Source of the DNA: Leptospira hartskeerlii
GTDB lineage: Bacteria; Spirochaetota; Leptospiria; Leptospirales; Leptospiraceae
Assembly: GCF_002811475.1 (NCBI RefSeq)
Contig: NZ_NPDL01000006.1
Coordinates: 186,001-250,000, forward strand
Direction of reading: 5' to 3'
Length of the DNA: 64,000 bases
Shown here: positions 47,703-55,718 of the stretch, in pieces
How the letters are laid out: every line of letters begins with the position of its first letter
Numbering within the stretch: position 1 is the first letter of the stretch
Position numbers and translations under genes: made by a program
Notes under the pieces: generated by a model
Database searches by the model: none
The model's input: the letters and a program-made list of their open reading frames with translations, nothing else
Told to the model about the DNA's origin: nothing

Positions 47703-47722
47703 AATGTCGGACGTCCGACATT
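47703..47722. promoter_or_regulatory. Perfect 20-bp palindrome, candidate parS
   Basis: The core is TGTCGGACGTCCGACA (47705-47720), extended by AA and TT to 20 bp. It is 198 bp from the copy near parA (centre to centre) and sits at or just before the start of the plus-strand GAF-Fis-like gene. It is unlike the canonical parS TGTTTCACGTGAAACA. Confidence 0.65.
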
Positions 47723-47781
47723 CGAAAGAAAGTCCAGGTACATGGTTGACACCATGCTTAATTTTAAACATTTTCCCTTCT

Positions 47782-49113
47782 ATGCTATCCGCTCCGGAAG
47801 AATTTATATGGGGGAATCCAAATCCTAAAGAACTTAGGATACTGCTGCCTCTTGCCTTTCCGGAATGTTTAAGATTAATCGATGGCCTGGCTGGACTTGC
47901 TACTTTAGTCTCCGAATCGGACCCTTCTTCCTTAGAGGAGGCGGGCTCTTGGGGGTATGGGGAAGATGGATTCTTCTATCCTTTCTTAACTAAGGGTTCC
48001 CAGATTCGAAGCCGTTTGGAAGGAAGTAAATCTCCATTCTTTTTGCATAGATCGGAAGAAGTGGAGCTGTTTCGAGATGATTCACTGGGATGTTTATTGT
48101 CCCCCGTTTTACTGGAAGGTAGAATGTTCGGATTCTTTCTGATAGAACTTCCGAACCAAGCCGAAGAAAAACAAATTTTACTCTTACATTTACTCTGCCA
48201 GAAGGTTGCTCGTCTTTTGAAAAAAGAATCGGAACCTTCTACCATTTATCGAGCTTCCGAGGAGATTGGTTCCGATCCTTTGGGAGAGCTTCTTTTTAGA
48301 TTGGGAAATGGGAAAAGTTCCCAATTGGAGAAATTCAAAGAATCCAAGAGCATTTGTATTTCCGGTCCTGCATCTTCCGGAAAAAAAACCTTAGCAAAAT
48401 GGATCCAAAAAAAGGAATTTCCTGGCAGGCCAATTTTAACGGTTTCGCTCCTTCCGGAGCAGGCATCCAAGTTGGAAAAGGCTCTGACCGATTGGGAAAA
48501 AATGGCCGAATCAGGGACCCTAATTTTAGAAAATTCAGAGAACTATTCTTTGGCACAACAGAGGATCTTGTTCGAATATTCTCAAAGAAAGTCCAGAAAA
48601 TCCCGTCTCATTTTTTTAGAAAACTCAGGTAAAAAATCAACTGAAGAGTTCTTATATTTTCGTTCTCTTTTGGCCGAAAATAGGTTAGAATTACCTGTCT
48701 GGAAAGACTGGTCAAAATCGGATAAAATAGCGGCGGTCCAACCGATTTTCCAAGAGGTCTGCGAGTTACATGGCCGCCCTGATTTAGCACTTTCCGAGGA
48801 TGCGATCGAATCTTTGGTGGAAGGAATTTCCTGCCAAAATTTAGAGGACCTTCGGAATGCAATTGAAGAAGCAGTTTTAAATTCCGGCTCGGGGGAGATC
48901 CGAAATTCCGATCTTAAAAAAGAAGGTTCAAAAGGGATTTCTCTTCCGGATCCGGAGGACCTGGATTTGCGAAAAGCAGTGGAAGCCGTGGAACGCCAAA
49001 AAATTCTTTTAGCGGATAAATTGTTCGGCGGTAACCAAATACGAATGGCAAAGGCCTTGGGAATTTCCAGGGGTTCTTTGCAATATAAATTAAAAAACCT
49101 AGGTTTGGGTTAA
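47782..49113 (+). CDS. GAF-AAA-like-Fis regulator, degenerate sigma-54 activator relative
   Basis: 443 residues from ATG 47782; in-frame starts at ATG 47704 and TTG 47683 exist but would overlap the palindrome, and none has a clear ribosome-binding site. The N-terminal ~150 residues are GAF-like. [17 protein letters not shown] is a Walker A motif, [22 protein letters not shown] occupies the Walker B place, but the GAFTGA loop that contacts sigma-54 is missing. The C-terminus is a Fis-type HTH ([25 protein letters not shown]). It may regulate transcription without sigma-54. Followed after 4 bp by an unknown gene. Confidence 0.7.
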   Translation: MLSAPEEFIWGNPNPKELRILLPLAFPECLRLIDGLAGLATLVSESDPSSLEEAGSWGYGEDGFFYPFLTKGSQIRSRLEGSKSPFFLHRSEEVELFRDDSLGCLLSPVLLEGRMFGFFLIELPNQAEEKQILLLHLLCQKVARLLKKESEPSTIYRASEEIGSDPLGELLFRLGNGKSSQLEKFKESKSICISGPASSGKKTLAKWIQKKEFPGRPILTVSLLPEQASKLEKALTDWEKMAESGTLILENSENYSLAQQRILFEYSQRKSRKSRLIFLENSGKKSTEEFLYFRSLLAENRLELPVWKDWSKSDKIAAVQPIFQEVCELHGRPDLALSEDAIESLVEGISCQNLEDLRNAIEEAVLNSGSGEIRNSDLKKEGSKGISLPDPEDLDLRKAVEAVERQKILLADKLFGGNQIRMAKALGISRGSLQYKLKNLGLG

Positions 49114-49117
49114 AATT

Positions 49118-50152
49118 TTGGAATTAGATTCCTTATACGAAGAAAGAAAAACTCCGGCCGGATTTTTAGTAAAAGTCCGCCTGGGAAAAATGACGTACGT
49201 AGTTTTCACTGCCAAGGGCCCAGAAGTCCCGAAAGGAGCCAGAAACCAGTCCATCGTGGTTCCGGTTCCAAGAATCGCATTTTTAGGAGAGGATTTTGAC
49301 CTTTCCCATTTTAGGTTAGGTGAACTAAGTTTTGTAAACGTAAAGCAGGGGAAACTAGTGATCCCGTACCAGCATTCTAGTTCCGGAAACGAAGTTCGGA
49401 CTATCTTCCTAAACAGTGGAAGTGAATGCGATATTCTGCCAATAATCATCTATCATTACGACCGAGTGGACAGTCTGCTCAGAGCCAGAGAAGAAGGTGT
49501 AGAAATGCATCACCTTGTTTTGGATGAGGAGTTCCCGCGCCAAGAATTGGTAGCCCTGAAAATCAGGTTCCCTTCCTTGAACATGCTGATCATCAAAAGA
49601 AAGGTGGCCCAAAAGATCGGAGCAGTGGGGGAAAAACCGCCCGCCGGAAAAGAGGAGCTGGAAAAAAGCCTGAGGGAAGAATCCAGCATTGTGGATTTCA
49701 ACAAAGTCAGGGCCACGGATCTATTGGAGAAGGGCAACCTGAACATGCACTCCAAAAATCCGGTCTTCTTGGCCAGGATCCATCTCAGAAAAATGGAGCT
49801 GGAAAAAGTTAAACAATTACTTTTGGAATTCACATTGAAGTCGGAAGAAGTCGCATTCATCCGGACCTTCTTAGATGTAATGATCCGAAACGATGACAAT
49901 AAAGAAGAGCTGAAAGGCTGGGCCCCTAAATTAAAAAATTTAGACGAAGGCTTCCGACTTGCAGGTTTAATTTTAGAAACGAAAGAAAAAGAGTTCGAAG
50001 CAGAATTAGAGAAAGGGTTTTCGAAAGATATCGCGAGCATGGTTTATGCACTTTTGGAAAAAGAGCAGGACAGAGCGGAGAACAAAGAACAGGAAATTGT
50101 GCTTTGGGAATGGAAGCTCCGAGCCAAGAGGCTGTTCAGAAAGATCGCTTAA
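49118..50152 (+). CDS. Hypothetical cytoplasmic protein
   Basis: 344 residues from a TTG start 4 bp after the preceding stop, hence cotranscribed. No signal or membrane segment. An N-terminal beta-rich part ([24 protein letters not shown]) leads to a central region ([35 protein letters not shown]) and a helical, Lys/Glu-rich C-terminal half. I do not recognise a family. Its pairing with the Fis-like regulator suggests a shared regulatory role. Confidence 0.6.
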   Translation: MELDSLYEERKTPAGFLVKVRLGKMTYVVFTAKGPEVPKGARNQSIVVPVPRIAFLGEDFDLSHFRLGELSFVNVKQGKLVIPYQHSSSGNEVRTIFLNSGSECDILPIIIYHYDRVDSLLRAREEGVEMHHLVLDEEFPRQELVALKIRFPSLNMLIIKRKVAQKIGAVGEKPPAGKEELEKSLREESSIVDFNKVRATDLLEKGNLNMHSKNPVFLARIHLRKMELEKVKQLLLEFTLKSEEVAFIRTFLDVMIRNDDNKEELKGWAPKLKNLDEGFRLAGLILETKEKEFEAELEKGFSKDIASMVYALLEKEQDRAENKEQEIVLWEWKLRAKRLFRKIA

Positions 50153-50232
50153 AATCCTAGAAAAACGGTAAAAAAAGCTTCCATTTCCCTCAAAAATGGC
50201 TAAAAATGGGCTATACTGTCATGTTTTTTCGA

Positions 50233-51213
50233 ATGAGACATAGTTTTTTGGCACAATTCTTGCTTATTGCCTCCCTGGCTTTGGGCTCGAGTTCTGCCTT
50301 CGCAGAAGAGGGTCCTGACTCAGGACTTTCTTCTCAAAATATGTCCGAGGCAGAAGAGTCCATTTCGGAAGAATTAAAATCTATCTACCAAGAAGAAGTG
50401 GATCAGGTGCTCGCTGAAGGAATTTCTTATTCTGAAGAAGAAAGATTGTCTGACTTTCCGGATTTAGATTCTCTTTTGGCTGATGATGTTGTTCCTACCA
50501 GAGTCGCAAAAATTTCTTCGCATCAAAAAGCGGAGAAGGAGAAAGACCCTAACTCTGAACTTGGGATCCAAAATCGAGAATCGACTTCTGAAATTTTTTC
50601 AGAGTCATCGATCCTCTCTCAAGATTGTCTTCTTGGTCTGAATGTTTTATTACCAAATATGAATGTCGGACAGTTCATTGGTCAGGAGTTCCTACCATTG
50701 CCCCAAGTCCAAGGACGAAATCGAGACCATGAGACTTCTCCAGTCGGAGGGGTTTCTTATGCGTACGCGGTGTCCGGATGTGCGGGTGTGTTTTCCCTAT
50801 ATTTAAGTGGAGAAGGCTCCGCAGCCGAGTCGGCCTGTTCTGTCGAAGATCAAAGAAATCTGCTCTTGGGGTCTGGAGTTCCTACCGCTAAAATGGCGGA
50901 TTTAGGGAAAGCCGCAGAGAATGCGCTTGGATCGAGATTAAGCTTAGAATCCAATCAAATAGGGGACATTACCTGGGTTTTTGGAGAATCAGCTGAAAAC
51001 CTGATCTTCTCCTGGGCAGACCTAAGCCAAGGGTTGGAAATAGGGGAGTTTGTCGGACACCAAATAGTAACTATCGGATCCTTCCCAGAAACAAGAGGGG
51101 CTCAGGATTCTAAACTAAAAACTGCAATCATTACTCAAAAAGGTCCTATCTACGCGGGACGAGACTCTCATAAATTTTCTTCTGGTCGTCCGACCCCAGA
51201 AATTCTAACGTAA
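50233..51213 (+). CDS. Hypothetical exported protein
   Basis: About 326 residues from ATG 50233; ATGs at 50206 and 50221 are in frame, but a possible -10 (TATACT, 50212-50217) favours the last. A signal peptide (FLLIASLALGSSSAFA) precedes an acidic, low-complexity stretch of ~110 residues (Glu/Ser rich) and a Gly/Leu-rich C-terminal half with four Cys. No family recognised. The coding sequence contains two copies of GGAGTTCCTACC (50685, 50875) and two TGTCGGACA-like half-palindromes (near 50663 and 51051). Confidence 0.6.
   Translation: MRHSFLAQFLLIASLALGSSSAFAEEGPDSGLSSQNMSEAEESISEELKSIYQEEVDQVLAEGISYSEEERLSDFPDLDSLLADDVVPTRVAKISSHQKAEKEKDPNSELGIQNRESTSEIFSESSILSQDCLLGLNVLLPNMNVGQFIGQEFLPLPQVQGRNRDHETSPVGGVSYAYAVSGCAGVFSLYLSGEGSAAESACSVEDQRNLLLGSGVPTAKMADLGKAAENALGSRLSLESNQIGDITWVFGESAENLIFSWADLSQGLEIGEFVGHQIVTIGSFPETRGAQDSKLKTAIITQKGPIYAGRDSHKFSSGRPTPEILT
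50871..50886. repeat. Dispersed 16-mer, copy 2
   Basis: GTCTGGAGTTCCTACC, identical to 18551-18566 and to the inverse of 61850-61865; here it encodes part of GSGVPT. Confidence 0.6.
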
Positions 51214-51218
51214 CAAAT

Positions 51219-51593
51219 ATGGCCGTGAAGATCAAACGAACCTCTTTTCAGAGGCTTCTGAATGCGATGAAGAAAGTCACTAGTGAGGTAAACGATCACG
51301 AAATTCTTCGCAGATTAGAGACTCTTATGGTCACTAGCAAAGAAGATCTAAACCAAGCGGTGGTTCGTTCTCTTTTAGAAAATCCTTTGGACTTTGATCC
51401 TAAATCTGTGCCTGAGCCCTATGCCCAATATGTTAGGCATTTCGTATATATGGTGAAACGAAATAAGAAGATGGGACTGGATGTAAATTTCGATGCAAGC
51501 GCTATCGATTCAAAAAAAGATAAAAAGAAGTTAACTGCTCCTAAAAAATCCGCTCCAGCTAAAAAACAAGTCCCCGCTCGCAAAAGAGCCTAA
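51219..51593 (+). CDS. Hypothetical basic protein with Lys/Ala/Pro tail
   Basis: 124 residues, starting 5 bp after the preceding stop. The first ~90 residues are helical (FQRLLNAMKKVTSEVNDHEILRRLETLM and YAQYVRHFVYMVKRNKK), and the last ~25 are histone-H1-like (KKDKKKLTAPKKSAPAKKQ). Such tails bind nucleic acid or acidic surfaces. Family not recognised. A strong hairpin lies 13 bp past its stop. Confidence 0.65.
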   Translation: MAVKIKRTSFQRLLNAMKKVTSEVNDHEILRRLETLMVTSKEDLNQAVVRSLLENPLDFDPKSVPEPYAQYVRHFVYMVKRNKKMGLDVNFDASAIDSKKDKKKLTAPKKSAPAKKQVPARKRA

Positions 51594-52403
51594 ATTCACA
51601 AAACTTCCCTGTGCTGCGCACAGGGCCAAAATCCACTTTCCAAAGAAGGGCAGTATTCCTACTCAAATACCCGTATATGGGCGGATGTTCGCATAAATAG
51701 GCGGGCATTGCCTAAAAATCGTCTCTTGCTGCCTGGATTTTGGCTTTTACATAAGTGCCTAATCATAAGCAAGAAAAATGATTATTTGCCAGAAACGGCT
51801 TGGGGGTATTTGCAGATTGCGTAATGGGCGCAATTGCGAAAAACGGGAAAGGATCTACCGTAAGAGAAGCGATAGGATTCAGTTGTAGATCGGGCCTTCC
51901 GTAAGCCCAGAAATCCGACAGTCTATTGTAGTCGGGAAGTTAGCTTGGCCTCCTTGGTGAATACGGTGCTGCCCAAAAACGAGCGTTTAATTTAACTAGA
52001 GAGGTAGGTGCGAAAGGGGCAAGAATTGGCGTAAAGTGATCCAAATTGCCTCTGGGTAATGCATCTGAAAAAGGCAAGAATTCCCTCTCCAGGGTTCGAT
52101 ATTCGCCTTTACGTTGCGATTTGTAAGACTTTGGGCTCCATATTCGGACTGTTTATTGCCTCCATTTCGACCAAGCTGTCGATCCCTGGGCAGCAAATGA
52201 ACGAACTCCCTGCCTTTCTTCCTTTTTTATTAAAATTTCAGAGAAAGGAGTTTGATTCCCCTTTTTGTTCGGAGACAAGAGCTATAGGCCCCTGTATTTA
52301 TGTCATAAAGTCATGTGTATAAAATTTACACCCCCATGAGGTTTTGGCAGGCCTATATAGCTTTCTTCTTGCGAAAGGAGGATGCTTCATAGATCCTCTT
52401 CCA
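51594..52403. other. 810-bp gene-free region with several hairpins
   Basis: No ORF here looks like a protein. It holds: a perfect 8-bp hairpin at 51607-51625; a 7-bp closed domain TCTTGCT...AGCAAGA (51724-51784); a bulged stem GGCAA-TTGG...CCAA-TTGCC (~52018-52051); many TGCC/GGCA words, and GGCAAGAATT twice (~52018 and ~52072). Signatures of tRNA, tmRNA, SRP RNA and RNase P RNA were not seen. It could be a structured RNA, a regulatory or replication-related region, or a decayed gene. Confidence 0.45.
51607..51625. terminator. Strong hairpin after the basic-protein gene
   Basis: CCCTGTGC and GCACAGGG form a perfect 8-bp stem with loop TGC, 13 bp after the stop of the gene at 51219-51593. No T-run follows on the plus strand, so it is a tentative terminator. 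Confidence 0.4.
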
Positions 52404-52619
52404 ATGGCCGAAGTAATCAAATTGAGAGTAAAATGCCACGCCTGCTCAAATTTAATCGAAGGCTCCGCTAAATATGGAGGCGGGCATTACGTCCCTGAGG
52501 GCGTAAACTTTGAATTTGTGGCTATCGGGAAGATCGAGACTCCCAAAGGAAAGAGAGTAAAGGCGGAAATCACCGCAGATTGTCCTAATTGCGGGGTTCG
52601 TTGCAAATGGACCATTTAA
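52404..52619 (+). CDS. Small zinc-ribbon protein
   Basis: 71 residues from ATG 52404. CHAC near the N-terminus and CPNCGVRC near the C-terminus form a four-Cys zinc ribbon around a beta-rich core. Function unknown. An AAGGAGG sequence lies at 52375-52381, 22 bases upstream of the ATG, and is part of a stem (GAGGAT with ATCCTC, to ~52399). An upstream in-frame TTG (52344) is the alternative start. Confidence 0.65.
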   Translation: MAEVIKLRVKCHACSNLIEGSAKYGGGHYVPEGVNFEFVAIGKIETPKGKRVKAEITADCPNCGVRCKWTI

Positions 52620-52718
52620 ATTGCTTTTTATTAGTGTATATTGGGATTATAAATAATCAATAATATGATTATGAATGAGCTGCCTCCTATGTTTTCAGTT
52701 ATTGCTTAAAATTAAGTA

Positions 52719-54164
52719 ATGAATTTTGCTACACCTCTATTTTTATTTTTCTTTTTGCTTATATTTGGGCTAAGATGGACCCTCCCCAGGTTGAAATTTC
52801 TTCCAGAATGGGTCCCGAAGCCATTTTTGTTGGTAGGAAGCTATTTCTTCTATATGTCTTGGAATCCTAAGTTTGGGCTCCTTCTTTTCGGAACAAGTAT
52901 TCTGGATTATTGGATCGGGAGATTCATGGATCAAAAAGAAGGTAGGTCGCGTGCTATCTTGCTTTCTATCTCTCTGGTTTTGAATCTTGGAGTTTTGGCC
53001 TTTTTTAAATATTTCTTTTTCTTTATGCAGTCGGGAAATGCCGTATTATCGGCATTTGGGCTAAATTCAAGTCTTCCTGTATGGCGCATTGTGCTTCCTG
53101 TAGGTATCTCTTTTTACACTTTTCAGTCCCTAAGTTACACGATCGATGTGTTCAGGAGAGAAATTCTGCCTGAGAAAAATTTTTGGAACTATGCTCTCTT
53201 TCTTTCCTTCTTTCCTCAGTTGGTTGCGGGGCCTATCGTTCCGGCCAAAACTTTTTTGCCCCAACTTAGAAGCTGGGTGGCATGGAAGGAACTCCCACTT
53301 AGAGAAGGTCTACTTTTGGTTTTGATCGGCGTTTGGAAGAAAGTAGTGATCGCAGATCAACTTTCGATCTTGCCTGATTCTTTTTATCGCTCTCCTTTAG
53401 AGTTTTCCAGTGCCTATGCATGGGCAGCAATTTTTGCATATTCTCTTCAAATTTATTGTGATTTTAGCGGATACACCGATATCGCTTTGGGTTGTGCTCT
53501 TCTTCTTGGCTTCAGATTGACTGAAAATTTTAAGATGCCTTATCTCGCTTCCGGGTTTTCCGATTTTTGGCGAAGATGGCATATCTCTCTTTCTTCTTGG
53601 CTTAGGAACTATTTGTATATTCCTTTGGGTGGTAATCGTAAATCCGAACTAAGAACTTATGTGAATCTATTTTTGACCATGCTTTTAGGCGGTCTATGGC
53701 ATGGGGCGAGTTGGAATTTTGTGGTCTGGGGAGGGTTCCATGGTATTTTTTTGGGTTTAGAAAGATTGGGTAAAAAGTTTTGGCCCGGTTTCTTCTCCCT
53801 TGAAAACGGATCTGGGATTTTAGCTAAATTTTTCTATCGGACCTTTGTGATCTTTGGCGTGGTTCTTTGTTGGGTATTTTTCAGATCTCCGAATTGGAAG
53901 ACTACAGGGATCGTTTTCGAAAAACTTTTCCGGTTTTCGAGCGGCGGGGATCCGGCACTTTCTTCTTTGCGTATTTTGTTTATTGCATTCTTTCTTTTCT
54001 TTATCGCGACTTGGATTGGGAATCGGGATGAGAAAGACGGCAGTTTTCGTAAATTTTATGAAGGTTTACATCCGGTACTCTTTGGATTTTTGATAGGAGT
54101 TGGATTTTTGTTGGGGGCCATATTCTCTTCCGAATCTCAGCCGTTTATTTATTTTGTTTTTTGA
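52719..54164 (+). CDS. MBOAT-family O-acyltransferase (AlgI/DltB-like)
   Basis: 481 residues with ~10 membrane helices. GSYFFYMSWNPKF, VGISFYTFQSLSYTIDVFR, LVAGPIVPAKTFLPQL and the catalytic MLLGGLWHGASWNFVVWGG (His) are the AlgI signatures. It moves an acyl (often acetyl) group across or within the membrane for transfer to polysaccharide. The SGNH-like protein at 55719 could be its extracytoplasmic partner. The 3' end overlaps the convergent gene by 16 bp. The start is embedded in an AT-rich inverted repeat (52701-52720). Confidence 0.93.
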   Translation: MNFATPLFLFFFLLIFGLRWTLPRLKFLPEWVPKPFLLVGSYFFYMSWNPKFGLLLFGTSILDYWIGRFMDQKEGRSRAILLSISLVLNLGVLAFFKYFFFFMQSGNAVLSAFGLNSSLPVWRIVLPVGISFYTFQSLSYTIDVFRREILPEKNFWNYALFLSFFPQLVAGPIVPAKTFLPQLRSWVAWKELPLREGLLLVLIGVWKKVVIADQLSILPDSFYRSPLEFSSAYAWAAIFAYSLQIYCDFSGYTDIALGCALLLGFRLTENFKMPYLASGFSDFWRRWHISLSSWLRNYLYIPLGGNRKSELRTYVNLFLTMLLGGLWHGASWNFVVWGGFHGIFLGLERLGKKFWPGFFSLENGSGILAKFFYRTFVIFGVVLCWVFFRSPNWKTTGIVFEKLFRFSSGGDPALSSLRILFIAFFLFFIATWIGNRDEKDGSFRKFYEGLHPVLFGFLIGVGFLLGAIFSSESQPFIYFVF

Positions 54165-55627
54165 ACAGGCCTTTGCAGATAATCCCTGATCTTTGCGTTT
54201 TCTTCGTAGACCCAAATTTTTCCGATTCCTGATCCACAATTTAAAACGCGAGTAGGTTCCCCGTAAAATGATTTGATCCTGGATTCTCCGAGTCCTTCCG
54301 GTAGGACTGCGATCGGCCCTTCCGGTGGGAATAGGAACCATTCTTTGTTAGAAACTGAGTAAGATCCTTCTAATGTGCTGAAATCTATCGGATAAGCCAG
54401 GACTCTTTTTTCGGAATATGTGAGTATTCGTCTGGCTTTTCGCGGTTCTGAGAGTACGAAAACGAAAGAATCTTTTTCTTTCCATTCATCTACGCAGATT
54501 GTTTCAGGTGGTCGGATGGATTCTCTCGGATCTCTGAATTGTCCCGCTCCTTCTCCGAATGCTGCAAATATCCCAAGTCCGAATATCAGTCCTAAAAACG
54601 CAAAATTTCTAGAATGGCTTAGATAGTTTTGATTTTTGATAGAAGGTAAAATCCCAAAAAGTACAGGGACCATCACAATTGCAGGAAGGCTGTATTTGAG
54701 CGAATTTTGGCCGGAATATAACCCGAGTAAAGGTGGTAAAAAGCAAAGGCTGAGCTGGAAATATCCTAAAAATCCGTAACTATGCCCGGATTCTTTTCCT
54801 TTTCTTAGGCATAAAATTCCGCCCAAAATTGCGAATGCGAGAAAGATCCCTGAAAGTCTTAGGGTTAGGATTGCTGTGAAAAAATCACTCCACCAATGTG
54901 AGATCGATTCGAGTGTAGAAAGTTTATTGGGTGAGTTGATTGCTAAGAATATTTTTATGAATGAATGAAGTCCGAGCCCGATTAAGCCTGTGGCAAAAAA
55001 TCGGATGGAGATTAATGGGAAAGAAATTCCCCAACGACCGTACCTTCTTGTCCAGGCAAATAAAGTGGGCAGATATAATTCTAAAATTAAGATCCTATCT
55101 GAAACTGTGAGTAGGGAAAGCAGGGGGAAGATGGAATATTTCGGGACCTTCTCCCTTTTTAAATATGGCCAGATCCATAGACTTGTGAGGAATGCGCTGA
55201 TATGTACGGATGGAAAATATAAAAAATACAATAATGGAAATTTTTCCGCGATCAGAAATAGGAAAGAAAGTGTAAGCAAGCTGAACACGTAACTTTGGGG
55301 CCTCGGCATTTTTGGCTCCATTGCACGGATGAATTTTCCTAATAGATATGCAAGTAAGGAGGTTTGGAAAATCGCGTAGAGTGTTAATGTCCTGAAAACA
55401 TTCTCAGTTATATAGCCGAATATAAAAACGATCGGTAGGTCCGGAAAAAAATAAGGTGTGGGTGCGAATGACCAGGTCCTTAAGGAGCCTCCGTTACGAA
55501 GCACGTCGATCAACACGGAAGGAAGATATAAGGCTTCTATATTCCAGAAGATTTCTTTAGGCGCAGTAAATAGGGAGAATATAAGTGAGGCTAGGAAAAT
55601 AATTATAGAAGTCCAGAGCCAAACCAC
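54149..55627 (-). CDS. Polytopic membrane protein, possibly glycosyltransferase-like
   Basis: 492 residues from a GTG start with AGGA upstream. About ten hydrophobic helices in the first 360 residues (WLWTSIIIFLASLIFSLF, FLFLIAEKFPLLYFLYF, GLIGLGLHSFIKIFLAI, and others) and a C-terminal soluble tail (VLPEGLGESRIKSFYGEPTRVLNCG). Layout resembles GT-C/ArnT-like proteins but the usual acidic loop-1 motif is not obvious. Located between MBOAT and SGNH genes, on the opposite strand. Confidence 0.55.
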   Translation of the reverse strand: MVWLWTSIIIFLASLIFSLFTAPKEIFWNIEALYLPSVLIDVLRNGGSLRTWSFAPTPYFFPDLPIVFIFGYITENVFRTLTLYAIFQTSLLAYLLGKFIRAMEPKMPRPQSYVFSLLTLSFLFLIAEKFPLLYFLYFPSVHISAFLTSLWIWPYLKREKVPKYSIFPLLSLLTVSDRILILELYLPTLFAWTRRYGRWGISFPLISIRFFATGLIGLGLHSFIKIFLAINSPNKLSTLESISHWWSDFFTAILTLRLSGIFLAFAILGGILCLRKGKESGHSYGFLGYFQLSLCFLPPLLGLYSGQNSLKYSLPAIVMVPVLFGILPSIKNQNYLSHSRNFAFLGLIFGLGIFAAFGEGAGQFRDPRESIRPPETICVDEWKEKDSFVFVLSEPRKARRILTYSEKRVLAYPIDFSTLEGSYSVSNKEWFLFPPEGPIAVLPEGLGESRIKSFYGEPTRVLNCGSGIGKIWVYEENAKIRDYLQRPVQKTK

Positions 55628-55718
55628 TTGGGAATCCTGGCCAATGCCTCATCCTAGGTAAAGTAGAAAACGAAACAATTTCTGGACAAAGAGGCAATTA
55701 CTTTCAGTTTATGGAGCT

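Noticed and set aside
49510..50040. 176-codon minus-strand ORF opposite the hypothetical gene at 49118
   Set aside because: Ser/Phe-rich product typical of an antisense shadow; the plus-strand frame is coupled to the upstream gene and has normal composition.
51594..52403. tRNA, tmRNA, SRP RNA or RNase P RNA in the gene-free region
   Set aside because: A GGGTTCGA-like T-loop near 52095 lacks a pairing stem, and none of the diagnostic SRP, RNase P or tmRNA sequences was found.
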